Below, piece after piece: positions 9,097-21,057 of a DNA stretch of 64,000 nucleotides; position 1 is the first letter of the stretch, and the number at the start of each line of letters is the position of its first letter. The notes beneath the pieces were generated by a model. That model was not told where the DNA came from. It ran no database searches and saw only the letters and a program-made list of their open reading frames with translations. The translations under genes were made by a program, and so were the position numbers. The DNA is from Bacteroidaceae bacterium (lineage in GTDB: Bacteria; Bacteroidota; Bacteroidia; Bacteroidales; Bacteroidaceae): contig JAKSLR010000007.1 in the NCBI GenBank assembly GCA_024401095.1, positions 1 to 64,000 of the forward strand, in the 5' to 3' direction.

Positions 9097-10410
9097 ATGG
9101 GAAATTTAGTAGCTATTGTAGGCCGTCCTAATGTAGGAAAGTCTACACTGTTCAACCGATTGACTCAGACCCGTCACGCCATTGTGAGTGACCAGGCCGG
9201 TACTACCCGCGACCGCCAGTACGGCAAGTGCGAGTGGGGAGGCAAGGAGTTTTCTGTAGTGGATACAGGCGGTTGGGTAGTCAACTCAGATGATATTTTT
9301 GAAGAAGAAATCCGCAAGCAGGTGAAGCTAGCCATTGATGAGGCTGACGTTATCCTGTTCGTAGTGGATGTGGAGAATGGCATCACCGATTTGGATGACC
9401 AGGTGGCATCGATCCTGCGCAGAAGCAAGACTCCTGTGATTCTGGTGGCAAACAAGGCCGACAACACCCAGGACCAGTATGCTGCAGCCGAATTCTATTC
9501 CTTTGGCTTAGGAGAACCTTACTGCATCTCTGCGCTGACCGGTAGTGGTACCGGTGATCTGCTGGACCTGATCATGACTAAGTTCACCAGCCAGTTGGAT
9601 GAGATTGTGGAGGAAAACATTCCACGTTTTGCCGTGGTAGGTCGTCCGAATGCAGGAAAGTCTTCCATTGTCAATGCCTTCATCGGTGAGGAACGTAACG
9701 TGGTGACCGACATTGCAGGTACGACCCGTGACTCTATCTATACAAAATATAATAAGTTCGGCTTTGAATTCTACTTGGTAGATACTGCCGGAATCAGAAA
9801 GAAGAACAAGGTAAACGAGGACCTGGAATTCTATTCAGTGATGCGTTCCATCCGTGCCATTGAGAACAGCGACGTGTGCATCCTGATGATTGATGCCACC
9901 CGTGGCGTGGAAGGCCAGGACCTGAACATCTTCTCACTGGTACAGCGTAACCAGAAGGGTCTGGTGGTAGTAGTGAACAAGTGGGACCTGGTAGAAGACA
10001 AGAGCGAAAAGGTAATCAAAACCTTTGAGAGTGCCATTCGTGACCGTCTGGCTCCGTTCACAGATTTCCCTATCATCTTCTCTTCTGCTGTCACCAAACA
10101 GCGAATCTTCAAGGTGCTGGAGTGCGCAGAGCAGGTGTACAAGAACCGTACTAACCGTATTCCTACAGCCCGTCTGAACGAAGAGATGCTTCCGTTGATT
10201 GAGGCTTATCCACCCCCATCAAACAAGGGAAAATACATCAAGATCAAGTATTGTACACAGTTGCCAGGAACCGCCATTCCATCGTTCGTGTTCTTTGCTA
10301 ACCTGCCACAGTACGTGAAAGAACCATACCGCCGTTTCCTGGAGAACCAGATGCGCCAGCGCTGGAACTTCAACGGTACACCTATCAACATATTCATTCG
10401 TCAGAAATAA
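9097..10410 (+). CDS. der: Ribosome biogenesis GTPase Der (EngA)
   Basis: A 437-residue tandem GTPase of 50S assembly. The first G1 loop GRPNVGKST is at residues 8-16 and the second, GRPNAGKSS, near residue 184; each domain has its own DTAG/DTGG and NKxD motif. A C-terminal KH-like domain (from about 350) ends normally. The stop is 1 base before the start of the next gene, a small lipoprotein. Confidence 0.97.
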   Translation: MGNLVAIVGRPNVGKSTLFNRLTQTRHAIVSDQAGTTRDRQYGKCEWGGKEFSVVDTGGWVVNSDDIFEEEIRKQVKLAIDEADVILFVVDVENGITDLDDQVASILRRSKTPVILVANKADNTQDQYAAAEFYSFGLGEPYCISALTGSGTGDLLDLIMTKFTSQLDEIVEENIPRFAVVGRPNAGKSSIVNAFIGEERNVVTDIAGTTRDSIYTKYNKFGFEFYLVDTAGIRKKNKVNEDLEFYSVMRSIRAIENSDVCILMIDATRGVEGQDLNIFSLVQRNQKGLVVVVNKWDLVEDKSEKVIKTFESAIRDRLAPFTDFPIIFSSAVTKQRIFKVLECAEQVYKNRTNRIPTARLNEEMLPLIEAYPPPSNKGKYIKIKYCTQLPGTAIPSFVFFANLPQYVKEPYRRFLENQMRQRWNFNGTPINIFIRQK

Positions 10411-10411
10411 A

Positions 10412-10801
10412 ATGAAGAAGAATATCTGCCTTTCTTTACTGGGATTGTTCCTGCTGGTATCTTGCGGCGAGGGCAATCCTGGTGATGTATATATGCGATA
10501 TGCCAACAAGATTATGGCTGGAGACTATGAGGGATTTGTAGATGGTTTCTGCAAGAATGGCCGTAGTCTGGATGTTCACGAAGACAGCCTGTGCCGCCTG
10601 ATGATGCAGGAATACAAGCACTACATGGATGAGAAGTACAAGGGTCTGGAGCGCATCATCGTGGTACGTGATTCCATCTATGACGGCGGAGAGAAGGCAA
10701 CAATCCGTGCACGCCTTCACTTTGGCAATAATCGGGAAGAAGAAACTGAGTACGAAATGTGCAAGGTGGACGGCAAGTGGAAGATAGAACTTGCCCTCTG
10801 A
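10412..10801 (+). CDS. Small DUF4878-like lipoprotein
   Basis: A 129-residue protein with a type II signal peptide: charged MKKN, hydrophobic core, then the lipobox LLVSC with C18. The mature part (YMRYANKIMAGDYEGF, then a paired-strand C-terminus ending in DGKWKIEL) looks like the DUF4878/NTF2-like lipoprotein fold common in Bacteroides. Function unknown. It follows der with a 1-base gap, so it is probably cotranscribed, and its stop is 6 bases from the end of the opposing mlaF. Confidence 0.72.
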   Translation: MKKNICLSLLGLFLLVSCGEGNPGDVYMRYANKIMAGDYEGFVDGFCKNGRSLDVHEDSLCRLMMQEYKHYMDEKYKGLERIIVVRDSIYDGGEKATIRARLHFGNNREEETEYEMCKVDGKWKIELAL

Positions 10802-10807
10802 TTACTT

Positions 10808-11569
10808 TTATTTGACCTGAATGTGGTCCTTTACCTGACGAAGCATTTCGGAGGCAAAGACAAAGTGATTCAGGTATTCATTCTGGGATTTCACCACATC
10901 GAACTTGGTGCCTTCCCATTCCTTCAGTCCTTCGCGGATAAAGAGTATGCTGTCACCAATACCTAAGACGGAGTTCATGTCGTGGGTATTGATGATGGTG
11001 GTCATATTGTACTCTGTGGTGATGTCGTGAATCAAGGCATCGATGACCAGGGATGTCTTTGGGTCCAGACCCGAGTTTGGCTCATCGCAGAACAAGTATT
11101 TGGGGTTCATGGAGATGGCACGTGCAATGGCCACGCGTTTCTGCATACCACCGGAAATTTCACCCGGGAACTTTTCTTCGGCTTCCAGCAGGTTGACACG
11201 GTCCAGGCAAAATTCTGCACGGCGTTTACGTTCGCGGTAGGTCATGCTGGAGAACATGTCCAGCGGAAACATGACATTTTCCAGTACGTTGATGGAATCA
11301 AAGAGTGCTGCACTCTGGAAGATCATGCCCATTTCTTTGCGCAGGTTCATCTTTTCTGATTTTCCCAACTGGGTGAAGTCGCGTCCGTCGTACAAAATCT
11401 TTCCTTGAGTAGGGTCAGTCAGACCTACAATGTTTCGCATAAGGACAGTCTTTCCCGAACCACTCTGTCCGATAATCAGATTGGTCTTTCCATGTTCGAA
11501 CTGAGCACTGATACCTTTCAGGACTTCCTTGTCTTCGAACGATTTATGTATGTCTATCAGCTCAATCAT
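10808..11569 (-). CDS. mlaF: MlaF-type ABC transporter ATP-binding protein
   Basis: A 253-residue ATPase of the Mla/Mkl branch. Walker A is GQSGSGKT (residues 34-41), the ABC signature is SGGMQKR (about 140), Walker B is YLFCDEP and the H-loop is NTHD. Its partner is the MlaE-type permease directly upstream, overlapping by ATGA, so the two form a lipid-transport complex of the inner membrane that moves phospholipid between the membranes. The MCE substrate-binding protein usually found with the pair is not in this window. Confidence 0.88.
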   Translation of the reverse strand: MIELIDIHKSFEDKEVLKGISAQFEHGKTNLIIGQSGSGKTVLMRNIVGLTDPTQGKILYDGRDFTQLGKSEKMNLRKEMGMIFQSAALFDSINVLENVMFPLDMFSSMTYRERKRRAEFCLDRVNLLEAEEKFPGEISGGMQKRVAIARAISMNPKYLFCDEPNSGLDPKTSLVIDALIHDITTEYNMTTIINTHDMNSVLGIGDSILFIREGLKEWEGTKFDVVKSQNEYLNHFVFASEMLRQVKDHIQVK

Positions 11570-12315
11570 CAGGTCAAAAGGCTAGTCAGGAATAAATCGG
11601 AAAACAGAATCAATATGCTGCTGCTTACTACGGCATTGGTGCTGGCCTTGCCCACTTCAACGGAACCACCCTCTACGGAATAACCGAAATAGGACGATAC
11701 GCTGGAGATAATGAAAGCAAAGAAGAATGACTTGATGATACCGCACCATACGAACCATTCCCTGAAGCTATACTGCAAACCGTAGGTGAGGTCTTCTGCC
11801 TGAAGGATTCCTGCAAACCAGGCACAGCAATAGGCACCGAAGATACCAGCTGCAATACTGAATGTAGCCAGCATAGGGATGGTGGTGAGCAGTGCCGTAA
11901 TCTTGGGCAGGATGAGGTAATTGGCAGAATTTACACCCATAATCTCCAAGGCATCAATCTGCTGGGTAACACGCATGGTACCAAGCTCGGAGGCTATGTT
12001 GGAACCTACCTTTCCAGCCAGGATGAGACACATGATGGAAGAAGAAAACTCTAGAAGCATGATTTCACGTGTAGCATAACCCGTGACGAAACGTGGCATC
12101 CAAGGGCTCTGGATGTTCAGCTTGAACTGGATGCAGATGACAGCACCGATGAAGAAAGAAATCAGGAGCACGATGCCGATGGAGTTCACGCCTAACTGGT
12201 ACATCTCCGTCTTATACTGCCTGAAAAACATGTGCATGCGCTGAGGAATACTGAACGTACGCCCCATGAGTTCCATGTATCTGCCTGTATCTCTAAGCCA
12301 GTTTAATATCAGCAT
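11569..12315 (-). CDS. mlaE: MlaE-type ABC transporter permease
   Basis: A 248-residue membrane protein of the MlaE/YrbE family with five or six helices. The conserved MlaE core is present: GKVGSNIASELGTMRVTQQIDALEIMG read across residues ~95-125 and the YSVEGG segment near 218. I chose the ATG at 12315 rather than a TTG 21 bases upstream because a minus-strand TATTTTTG at 12334-12341 leaves room only for the shorter form. Its stop overlaps the ATG of mlaF. Confidence 0.88.
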   Translation of the reverse strand: MLILNWLRDTGRYMELMGRTFSIPQRMHMFFRQYKTEMYQLGVNSIGIVLLISFFIGAVICIQFKLNIQSPWMPRFVTGYATREIMLLEFSSSIMCLILAGKVGSNIASELGTMRVTQQIDALEIMGVNSANYLILPKITALLTTIPMLATFSIAAGIFGAYCCAWFAGILQAEDLTYGLQYSFREWFVWCGIIKSFFFAFIISSVSSYFGYSVEGGSVEVGKASTNAVVSSSILILFSDLFLTSLLT

Positions 12316-12333
12316 AATTCTTTTATTTGGGGA

Positions 12334-12341
12334 CAAAAATA
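12334..12341 (-). promoter_or_regulatory. -7 box for mlaE-mlaF
   Basis: TATTTTTG on the minus strand, 18 bases before the mlaE ATG; divergent from the lptB promoter. Confidence 0.55.
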
Positions 12342-12415
12342 GCCAAAATCCCTCAAAAACCGTAAGCCTTAAGATAGTTTTTGATTACTTTGAACAGTTT
12401 TAGCTACAAATTTCG

Positions 12416-12423
12416 TATTTTTG
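12416..12423 (+). promoter_or_regulatory. -7 box for lptB
   Basis: TATTTTTG followed by C, 18 bases before the lptB ATG at 12442. Confidence 0.6.
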
Positions 12424-12441
12424 CATGCAAAATAGTTGGAT

Positions 12442-13293
12442 ATGGAAGGTCAGAATCAAGACATGCAGCAGCACGAAGATCAGTTGGTGCTCAGTACCAA
12501 AGGACTGGTGAAGGTTTACGGAAAGCGTACGGTGGTGAATAATGTAGAGTTCAACGTGCGTCAGGGAGAGATTGTGGGTCTGCTGGGTCCAAACGGTGCA
12601 GGAAAGACCACCTCGTTCTACATGACCACCGGTTTGATTGTACCTAATGGCGGTCACATTTATCTGGATCATGGTGAACAGAGCCATGAAATTACTTCCT
12701 ATCCGGTGTACAAGCGTGCCCAAAGTGGTATTGGCTATCTGGCTCAGGAGGCCAGCGTGTTCCGCAAGATGTCTGTGGAAGACAATATCGCTTCGGTTCT
12801 GGAGATGACCGGTAAATCCAAGGAATACCAAAAAGAGAAGCTGGAGTCCCTGATTGCTGAATTCCGCCTGCAGAAAGTACGCAAGAACCTGGGTGACCAG
12901 TTGAGTGGTGGTGAACGCCGTCGTACAGAGATAGCCCGCTGTCTGGCCATTGATCCGAAGTTCATCATGCTGGATGAGCCTTTTGCCGGTGTTGACCCTA
13001 TTGCCGTGGAAGATATCCAGCACATTGTATGGAAACTGAAAGACAAGAATATCGGAATCCTGATCACCGACCATAATGTGCAGGAGACCCTCTGCATTAC
13101 CGATCGTGCCTACCTGCTGTTTGAAGGTAAGATCCTCTTTCAGGGAACGCCAGAAGAACTGGCTCAGAACAAGGTGGTCCGTGAAAAGTATCTGGGAAGC
13201 GCATTTGAGCTGAGAAAGAAAGACTTCCAGCTGATTGACGCTGAGCGTGAGGAACGCTATCGGGAAGCCGAAAAAGAGAATGTAAAGGCTTAA
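12442..13293 (+). CDS. lptB: LPS export ABC transporter ATP-binding protein LptB
   Basis: Cytosolic ATPase of the LptB2FG complex that powers lipopolysaccharide extraction from the inner membrane. From the ATG at 12442 it has 283 residues; a TTG two codons upstream is the alternative. Walker A GPNGAGKTT, signature LSGGERRR, Walker B FIMLDEPFAGVD and H-loop TDHN are all intact, and the LptB-typical QEASVFRKMSVEDNI follows the Q-loop. A ~30-residue charged C-terminal tail exceeds the E. coli protein. LptF and LptG are not in the window. Confidence 0.95.
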   Translation: MEGQNQDMQQHEDQLVLSTKGLVKVYGKRTVVNNVEFNVRQGEIVGLLGPNGAGKTTSFYMTTGLIVPNGGHIYLDHGEQSHEITSYPVYKRAQSGIGYLAQEASVFRKMSVEDNIASVLEMTGKSKEYQKEKLESLIAEFRLQKVRKNLGDQLSGGERRRTEIARCLAIDPKFIMLDEPFAGVDPIAVEDIQHIVWKLKDKNIGILITDHNVQETLCITDRAYLLFEGKILFQGTPEELAQNKVVREKYLGSAFELRKKDFQLIDAEREERYREAEKENVKA

Positions 13294-13341
13294 TAGATAA
13301 AAATTTTCTCCTTTATTTTTGATTATGTAAAAGAGAAACGT

Positions 13342-13349
13342 TAATTTTG
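13342..13349 (+). promoter_or_regulatory. -7 box of the tig promoter
   Basis: TAATTTTG with a TTTG at 13318-13321, giving TTTG-N20-TAATTTTG, close to the Bacteroidota -33/-7 arrangement. Confidence 0.7.
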
Positions 13350-13414
13350 CGTGCTTTTTCAAAGGCACATAATATTATTAGGTATAAATAACACATTTAA
13401 GATAAGATATCGAA

Positions 13415-14773
13415 ATGAATATTTCATTAGAAAACACTAGCAAGGTAAGCGCTAAGCTTATCGTTAAGATTGAGGCTGCTGATTATCAGGAGGCAGTAGA
13501 GAAGTCTCTGAAGACTTTCCGTAAGAATGCTAACATCCCAGGTTTCCGTAAGGGTATGGTTCCAATGGGTCTGATCAAGAAGCAGTACGGTGAGGCAGCT
13601 AAGGCAGAAGAGGTAAACAAGTTGCTCCAGAACAAGGTATATGACTATATCAAGGAGAACAATGTAAATATGCTGGGTGAGCCAATGATCTGTGAGGATC
13701 AGGAGGCTGTTAACTTTGCAGCTGCAGAGGACTTCACTTTCAAGTTTGACATTGCATTGGCTCCAGAGTTTACTGTAGAGCTGGGTGCAAATGATGAGGT
13801 TCCATATTACACTATCGATGTAAATGAGGATATGGTAAACAACCAGTGCAACATGTATCAGCAGCAGTCTGGCCACATGGAGCAGGTAGAGTCTTACGAA
13901 GGTGGCAACGACATGATCAAGGGTATGCTGGCAGAGTTGGACGAGAACGGTAGCGTAAAGGAAGGCGGTATCCAGATTGAGAAGGCTTCAATCATGCCAT
14001 CTTACCTGAAGAACGATGACCAGAAGGCACTCTTCAATGGTGTAAAGGTAAATGATGTACTTGAGATCAACCCAAATACAGCTTACGATGGCAACGAGAG
14101 CGAGCTTTCTGCACTGTTGCACATTGAGAAGGATGAGGTTGCTGCACACACTGGCAACTTCTCATATCAGGTAGAGGAAATTACCCGCTATGTGGCTGCA
14201 GAGATGAATCAGGCCCTCTTCGACCAGGTATTGGGTGAGGGTAAGGTTTCTTCAGAAGAGGAGTTCAAGGCTGCTCTGAAGGAGCAGATGGCAGCAAACT
14301 TTGTTGCAGACAGCGATTACAAGTTCCTGGTAGACCTGCGTGATCACCTGACTAAGAAGGTTGGCAAGCTGGAGTTCCCAGACGAACTGCTGAAGAAGAT
14401 CATGCTCCAGAACAACAAAGACAAGGGTGAGGAGTATGTTGCAGAGCACTATGACAAGAGCATCGAGGAATTGACTTGGCACCTGATCAAGGAGCAGTTG
14501 GTTCAGGCTAACGGCATCAAGGTAGACAACAATGAGGTTACCGAGATGGCTAAGGCTGCAACTAAGGCTCAGTTCGCTCAGTACGGTATGATGAACGTAC
14601 CAGAGGAAATGCTGGAGAACTATGCAAAGGAAATGCTGAAGAAGGAAAATACTGTAGAGAACCTGGTTAACCGTGTAATTGAAAGCAAGATTGCTACAGC
14701 TGTTAAGCCACAGGTTAAGCTCGTTCCTAAGACTGTAAGCATCGAAGAGTTCAACAAGATGTTCGAAGCTTAA
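13415..14773 (+). CDS. tig: Trigger factor
   Basis: A 452-residue ribosome-associated chaperone. The ribosome-docking loop PGFRKGMVP is at residues 42-50 and the long helical C-terminal chaperone arms follow. The middle section, where the FKBP prolyl-isomerase domain sits in E. coli, lacks the usual GSGRFIPGFE-type segment, so isomerase activity is doubtful. Codon use is strongly biased (GAG, AAG, CAG, GTA), as expected for high expression. It heads the tig-clpP-clpX run. Confidence 0.94.
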   Translation: MNISLENTSKVSAKLIVKIEAADYQEAVEKSLKTFRKNANIPGFRKGMVPMGLIKKQYGEAAKAEEVNKLLQNKVYDYIKENNVNMLGEPMICEDQEAVNFAAAEDFTFKFDIALAPEFTVELGANDEVPYYTIDVNEDMVNNQCNMYQQQSGHMEQVESYEGGNDMIKGMLAELDENGSVKEGGIQIEKASIMPSYLKNDDQKALFNGVKVNDVLEINPNTAYDGNESELSALLHIEKDEVAAHTGNFSYQVEEITRYVAAEMNQALFDQVLGEGKVSSEEEFKAALKEQMAANFVADSDYKFLVDLRDHLTKKVGKLEFPDELLKKIMLQNNKDKGEEYVAEHYDKSIEELTWHLIKEQLVQANGIKVDNNEVTEMAKAATKAQFAQYGMMNVPEEMLENYAKEMLKKENTVENLVNRVIESKIATAVKPQVKLVPKTVSIEEFNKMFEA

Positions 14774-14807
14774 TAATTTTCCGGAAAGCTGCTTATAAAA
14801 TAAAAAG

Positions 14808-14843
14808 AGGAGGCTGGGGCTTTTACCTCAAGTCTCCTTTTTT
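14808..14843 (+). terminator. Terminator or attenuator between tig and clpP
   Basis: Imperfect hairpin starting AGGAG (14808-14812) and closing CTCCT, followed by a T run ending at 14843. Confidence 0.65.
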
Positions 14844-14864
14844 ATGTCTTATTGTAAATAGGTA

Positions 14865-15545
14865 ATGTTTATGAATAACATCAAGGATGATTTTAGAAAG
14901 TTTGCCATGCATAATGCTGGCGTGAGTGGTATGGTGATAGACGATGTCATCAAGTCTCAGGCAGGTTATCTGAACCCTTATATTCTGGAAGAGCGTCAGT
15001 TGAACGTTACTCAGCTGGATGTGTTCTCCAGACTGATGATGGACCGCATCATCTTCTTAGGAACAGAGATCAATGATTATACCGCCAATACCCTTCAGGC
15101 GCAGCTTTTGTATCTGGACTCAGTAGATCCTGGAAAGGATATCTCCATCTATCTGAATTCACCTGGTGGTTCTGTGTATGCAGGGTTAGGTATCTATGAT
15201 ACCATGCAGTTCATTACCAGTGACGTGGCTACCATCTGTACAGGTATGGCTGCTAGTATGGCAGCTGTCTTGCTGGTGGCTGGAGCCGAAGGTAAGCGTT
15301 CTGCTCTGACTCATAGCCGTGTCATGATTCATCAGCCTCTGGGTGGTGCACAGGGACAGGCATCAGATATTGAAATCACTGCACGTGAGATTCAGAAACT
15401 CAAGAAGGAGCTCTATACAATCATTTCTGATCATTCTCATACTCCATTCGACAAGGTCTGGGCTGACTCTGACCGTGATTACTGGATGACAGCAGCAGAA
15501 GCAAAGGAGTATGGTATGATAGATGAGGTTTTGTCACGCAAATAA
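14865..15545 (+). CDS. clpP: ATP-dependent Clp protease proteolytic subunit
   Basis: A 226-residue serine protease that forms the barrel degraded into by ClpX. The catalytic residues are visible: S131 in TGMAASMAA, H156 in SRVMIHQPLGG and D205 in DSDRDYWMT. There is a ~30-residue N-terminal extension compared with E. coli ClpP (start MFMNNIKDD; an alternative ATG is two codons later). The stop is 6 bases before clpX. Confidence 0.96.
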   Translation: MFMNNIKDDFRKFAMHNAGVSGMVIDDVIKSQAGYLNPYILEERQLNVTQLDVFSRLMMDRIIFLGTEINDYTANTLQAQLLYLDSVDPGKDISIYLNSPGGSVYAGLGIYDTMQFITSDVATICTGMAASMAAVLLVAGAEGKRSALTHSRVMIHQPLGGAQGQASDIEITAREIQKLKKELYTIISDHSHTPFDKVWADSDRDYWMTAAEAKEYGMIDEVLSRK

Positions 15546-15551
15546 TAGAAA

Positions 15552-16793
15552 ATGGCAAGAGAAAAGGAAAGAAAATGTAGTTTCTGCGGACGCACAGACA
15601 GTGAGGTTTCCCTGCTGATTACAGGCTTGAATGGCTACATCTGCAACGAGTGTGCAGAGCAGGCTTATGAAATAGCCAAAGAAGCTTTGGGAAAACACAT
15701 GGAGCAAGCTGGACCAAATGACCTGGACTGGGAGAAGCTGCCTAAACCAAAAGACATAAAGGCATTCCTGGATCAGTATGTCATTGGACAGGATAGTGCC
15801 AAGCGTCACCTGGCTGTAGCTGTGTATAATCACTATAAGCGTCTGGGGCAGAAGAAGCAGGATAATGACGTAGAGATTGAGAAAAGCAACATCATCATGG
15901 TGGGTAGTACCGGTACAGGAAAAACCTTGCTGGCACACAGCATTGCACGTTTGCTCAATGTACCTTTTACCATTGTAGATGCTACAGTCTTTACCGAAGC
16001 AGGTTACGTGGGAGAGGATATTGAGAGTATCCTGACCCGTTTGCTGCAGGTGTGCGACTATGATCCGAAGCGTGCCGAGCAGGGTATCGTCTTCATTGAT
16101 GAGATAGACAAGATAGCCCGCAAAAGTGATAACCCGTCTATCACTCGTGATGTGAGTGGAGAAGGTGTTCAGCAAGGTCTGCTGAAATTGCTGGAAGGCA
16201 GTGATGTCCTGGTTCCACCAAATGGAGGACGTAAGCATCCGGACCAGAAGATGATTAAGGTAAATACAAAGAATATCCTCTTCATCTGTGGAGGTGCCTT
16301 CGATGGTATTGAGCGAAAGATAGCCCAGCGGTTAAACACTCATGTGGTAGGCTTTGGTGCTGTAGAGAATACCTCAAAGATAGATAAGGAGAACCTGATG
16401 CAGTATATCGTGCCACAGGATCTGAAGTCGTTTGGCCTGATTCCGGAAATCATTGGACGACTCCCTGTCCTGACTTCTTTACAGCCGCTGGACCGTACTG
16501 CACTTCGCCAGATTTTGACGGAACCAAAGAATTCCATTGTCAAGCAATACATCAAATTGCTGGAGATGGATGGCATAGAACTGATTTTTGAGGAAGAGGT
16601 CTTTGATTTCATCGTGGACAAGGCTCTGGAATACAAATTGGGAGCCCGAGGCTTACGTTCCATTGTAGAATCCATCATGCTGGATGCCATGTTTGAAATA
16701 CCTTCTTCCAAGCAAAAAGAATTTAGGGTTACCTTACAATACGCCAGGGATCAGCTTGCGAAAACAAATTTAGATAAATTACAAAACTCTTGA
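15552..16793 (+). CDS. clpX: ATP-dependent Clp protease ATP-binding subunit ClpX
   Basis: A 413-residue AAA+ unfoldase. The N-terminal zinc-binding domain has C9, C12, C31 and C34; Walker A GSTGTGKT is at 119-126 and Walker [10 protein letters not shown] follows. The substrate pore loop lies in the segment with AGYVGED, and the sensor-2 Arg is in KLGARGLR. It pairs with clpP directly upstream. Ends at a strong terminator. Confidence 0.97.
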   Translation: MAREKERKCSFCGRTDSEVSLLITGLNGYICNECAEQAYEIAKEALGKHMEQAGPNDLDWEKLPKPKDIKAFLDQYVIGQDSAKRHLAVAVYNHYKRLGQKKQDNDVEIEKSNIIMVGSTGTGKTLLAHSIARLLNVPFTIVDATVFTEAGYVGEDIESILTRLLQVCDYDPKRAEQGIVFIDEIDKIARKSDNPSITRDVSGEGVQQGLLKLLEGSDVLVPPNGGRKHPDQKMIKVNTKNILFICGGAFDGIERKIAQRLNTHVVGFGAVENTSKIDKENLMQYIVPQDLKSFGLIPEIIGRLPVLTSLQPLDRTALRQILTEPKNSIVKQYIKLLEMDGIELIFEEEVFDFIVDKALEYKLGARGLRSIVESIMLDAMFEIPSSKQKEFRVTLQYARDQLAKTNLDKLQNS

Positions 16794-16798
16794 ATATC

Positions 16799-16840
16799 AA
16801 GCGAGTAACTAATTTTCAGTTTACTCGCTTTTATTTTTTT
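16799..16840 (+). terminator. Rho-independent terminator after clpX
   Basis: Arms AAGCGAGTAA (16799-16808) and TTACTCGCTT (16821-16830) form a perfect 10-bp stem, followed by TTATTTTTTT. Confidence 0.92.
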
Positions 16841-16885
16841 TGAAAAATAACAGCTAAAAAATAGTGATAATTCAAAACTTGTTGC

Positions 16886-16893
16886 TAACTTTG
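16886..16893 (+). promoter_or_regulatory. -7 box for recQ
   Basis: TAACTTTG, 25 bases before the recQ ATG. Confidence 0.6.
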
Positions 16894-16917
16894 TAGGAAC
16901 GGATAATCTAAGAAAAC

Positions 16918-19428
16918 ATGGCACATAAGGTAAATCTAATCAATGAACTGAAGCATTATTTTGGCTTTGATGCCTTCAAGGGACATCAGGAAGCTATCAT
17001 TCAAAACCTGTTGGATGGCAATGATACCTTTGTCCTGATGCCTACGGGTGGAGGTAAGTCTCTGTGCTATCAGTTGCCTTCACTTTTGATGGAAGGAACA
17101 GCCATTGTGATTTCTCCGTTGATTGCTCTGATGAAGAATCAGGTGGATGCCATCCGTCATGTCTGTGAGGAAGATGGTGTGGCCCATTTTATCAATTCTT
17201 CTTTGACCAGAAGAGATATTGATCAGGTAAAGTGTGACATCAATGCCGGAAAGACCAAATTGCTGTATGTGGCTCCGGAATCGCTTACCAAAGAGGAAAA
17301 CATAGATTTTCTACGTTCCATAAAGATTTCTTTCTATGCGATAGATGAGGCACATTGTATTTCTGAGTGGGGTCATGATTTCCGTCCTGAATATCGCAGG
17401 ATTCGTCCGACCATTAATAAAATTGCAGCCCTAAAGGGGCTCTTGTCTGTGCTTCCTGCTGTGGATAAGTGTCTTTTAGAACAAGAACGGGAGATCTGGA
17501 TGAAGGACGAGGAGGCAAATGCAGAAAAACTTGCTGCCTTGGATGCGATTATTCAGGCACCAAAGATATTGCAAGAGCGTATTGCCAATGTGGCAGCCCA
17601 GTCTTCTACCAGAGAAGGCTTCCTGAACCAGGTGGAGGCTGCAATAGACTTGACCATCGAAAACTACGAGGCGAAGAAAGCTGTGCTAGGGCTTTGTGGA
17701 GCTTCTCTTCCGGTTTTCTTAACTCAGGAGCAGAAAGAGCAGATCTTAAAGGGTATCCATATGGTTCCAGTCATTGCACTGACTGCTACAGCTACGGACA
17801 AGGTTCGGAGTGACATTAAAAAGAATCTGGGTATTGTCGGTTCTCTTGACTTCTGTGCATCATTCAATCGCCCTAACCTTTATTATGAGGTTCGCCCAAA
17901 GACGAACAAGATCGATCAGGATATCATCCGTTTTATCAAGAATAATTCAGGCAAGAGTGGAATTGTCTATTGCTTGAGTAGAAAAAAGGTTGAAGAACTG
18001 GCAGAAATCTTGAAAGCAAACCATATAAAGGCTGCCGCTTATCATGCCGGAATGGACTCTGATGCCCGTTCTGCTACCCAGGATGATTTCATCATGGAAC
18101 GTATTGATGTGATCGTGGCTACCATTGCATTTGGCATGGGTATTGACAAGCCAGATGTCCGTTTTGTCATTCACTATGATGTTCCTAAGAGTCTGGAAGG
18201 CTACTATCAGGAAACTGGTCGTGCAGGTCGTGATGGTGGCGAAGGAAAATGTGTGGCATTCTATACATATAAGGATCTTCAGAAACTGGAAAAGTTTATG
18301 GAGGGAAAGCCTGTGGCAGAGCAAGATATCGGTCGCCAGTTGCTTCAGGAAACAGCAGCTTATGCGGAGTCTTCTGTCTGTCGTAGAAGATTGCTTCTTC
18401 ATTACTTTGGCGAGGTTTATGGTGAAGAAAACTGCGGAAACTGTGACAACTGTCTCCATCCGAAGAAACAGGTTCAGGCTAAGGATTCCCTGGTGCTGGT
18501 ACTGAAAGCTATCCAATTGCTCAAGGAGAATTTCAAAGGTGATTATATCATTAATTTCCTGATAGGTAAGGAAACACCGGAAAATTTATCCCGAAATCAT
18601 ACAGAACTGGAAGATTTCGGTTGCGGAGACGAGTTCGAGGATAAGTATTGGAATGCCGTTATCCGCCATGCCATGCTGGATGGCTACATCACAAAAGATG
18701 TAGAGAATTACGGAATCCTTCATGTGTCAAAAAGTGGTCAGGACTTTCTGAAGAATCCTGTGTCTTTCCTGATTCGTGAAGACAATGAGTTTGAAGATCT
18801 GGAGGACGATGCACCAGCATCAGGAAATGGGGCAGGAGCCCTAGATCCAGCACTTTTCAGTATGCTGAAGGATTTGAGAAAGTCGTTGTCGAAGAAGCTG
18901 AATGTTCCGCCTTATGTCATCTTCCAGGATCCTTCTCTGGAAGCCATGGCTACCGTATATCCTATCACTGATGAGGAATTACAGAACATTCCTGGTGTGG
19001 GTGCAGGAAAGGCAAAGCGCTACGGAAAAGAGTTCTGTGAGCTTATCAAGAAACATTGTGAGGTCAATGAAATAGAACGTCCGGAAGATCTGAGATTCCG
19101 TACAGTAGCCAAAGGCTCGTTGCTGAAGGTGGAAATCATACAAAGTATTGACCGTCAGGTAGATCTGAAAGACTTGGCTCATGCAAAGGGCATTGATTTC
19201 TCCGAGCTGTTAGATGAAATAGAGGCGATAGTCTATTCCGGAACAAAACTGAATATAGACTATTACATTGAGGAAATTCTGGATGAAGAGTCTATTGATG
19301 AAGTGTATGATTATTTTATGGAAGCAGAGACGGATGCATTAGACGCAGCCAAAGAGGAGTTTGGTGAAGATTTCGAAGAAGAACTTCGCCTGGTCCGCAT
19401 CAAGTTCATTTCTGAAATGGCAAACTGA
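16918..19428 (+). CDS. recQ: ATP-dependent DNA helicase RecQ with an internal insertion
   Basis: A 3'-5' DNA helicase of 836 residues; E. coli RecQ has about 609. Walker A GGGKS is at 44-48, DEAH at 143-146, motif III TATAT at 289-293, motif [12 protein letters not shown] near 436, the zinc-binding Cys set CRRRL...CGNCDNC near 485-510, then the RQC winged helix, an HRDC domain (~640-715) and a C-terminal helical domain of ~110 residues seen in many Bacteroidota RecQ. The unusual part is residues ~171-281, a mostly helical Glu/Ala/Leu-rich insertion between IRPTINKIA and [11 protein letters not shown]; these two segments are adjacent in ordinary RecQ. The reading frame through the insertion is intact. 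Confidence 0.93.
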   Translation: MAHKVNLINELKHYFGFDAFKGHQEAIIQNLLDGNDTFVLMPTGGGKSLCYQLPSLLMEGTAIVISPLIALMKNQVDAIRHVCEEDGVAHFINSSLTRRDIDQVKCDINAGKTKLLYVAPESLTKEENIDFLRSIKISFYAIDEAHCISEWGHDFRPEYRRIRPTINKIAALKGLLSVLPAVDKCLLEQEREIWMKDEEANAEKLAALDAIIQAPKILQERIANVAAQSSTREGFLNQVEAAIDLTIENYEAKKAVLGLCGASLPVFLTQEQKEQILKGIHMVPVIALTATATDKVRSDIKKNLGIVGSLDFCASFNRPNLYYEVRPKTNKIDQDIIRFIKNNSGKSGIVYCLSRKKVEELAEILKANHIKAAAYHAGMDSDARSATQDDFIMERIDVIVATIAFGMGIDKPDVRFVIHYDVPKSLEGYYQETGRAGRDGGEGKCVAFYTYKDLQKLEKFMEGKPVAEQDIGRQLLQETAAYAESSVCRRRLLLHYFGEVYGEENCGNCDNCLHPKKQVQAKDSLVLVLKAIQLLKENFKGDYIINFLIGKETPENLSRNHTELEDFGCGDEFEDKYWNAVIRHAMLDGYITKDVENYGILHVSKSGQDFLKNPVSFLIREDNEFEDLEDDAPASGNGAGALDPALFSMLKDLRKSLSKKLNVPPYVIFQDPSLEAMATVYPITDEELQNIPGVGAGKAKRYGKEFCELIKKHCEVNEIERPEDLRFRTVAKGSLLKVEIIQSIDRQVDLKDLAHAKGIDFSELLDEIEAIVYSGTKLNIDYYIEEILDEESIDEVYDYFMEAETDALDAAKEEFGEDFEEELRLVRIKFISEMAN

Positions 19429-19479
19429 GAAAAAATCATTTTTTTCAATAAAAATACCGGCTAATCCCGAAAAAATGCG

Positions 19480-19487
19480 TAAATTTG
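19480..19487 (+). promoter_or_regulatory. -7 box for guaB
   Basis: TAAATTTG followed by CAC, 24 bases before the guaB ATG. Confidence 0.65.
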
Positions 19488-19504
19488 CACGCAATAAATT
19501 TTAA

Positions 19505-20986
<1,482 letters not shown>

Positions 20987-21008
20987 AAATTTGCTAAATA
21001 ACAATAAA

Positions 21009-21045
21009 AGAGAGGACATTCTAAGGCGTTTGTCCTCTCTTTTTT
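21009..21045 (+). terminator. Rho-independent terminator after guaB
   Basis: Perfect 10-bp arms AGAGAGGACA (21009-21018) and TGTCCTCTCT (21031-21040), followed by a T run. Confidence 0.92.
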
Positions 21046-21057
21046 CTTTTTTATGTG

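Noticed and set aside
17469..17813. Alternative-frame open reading over the RecQ insertion
   Set aside because: Starts and ends inside recQ, no recognisable protein, and the RecQ frame remains open and rejoins the conserved motif III.
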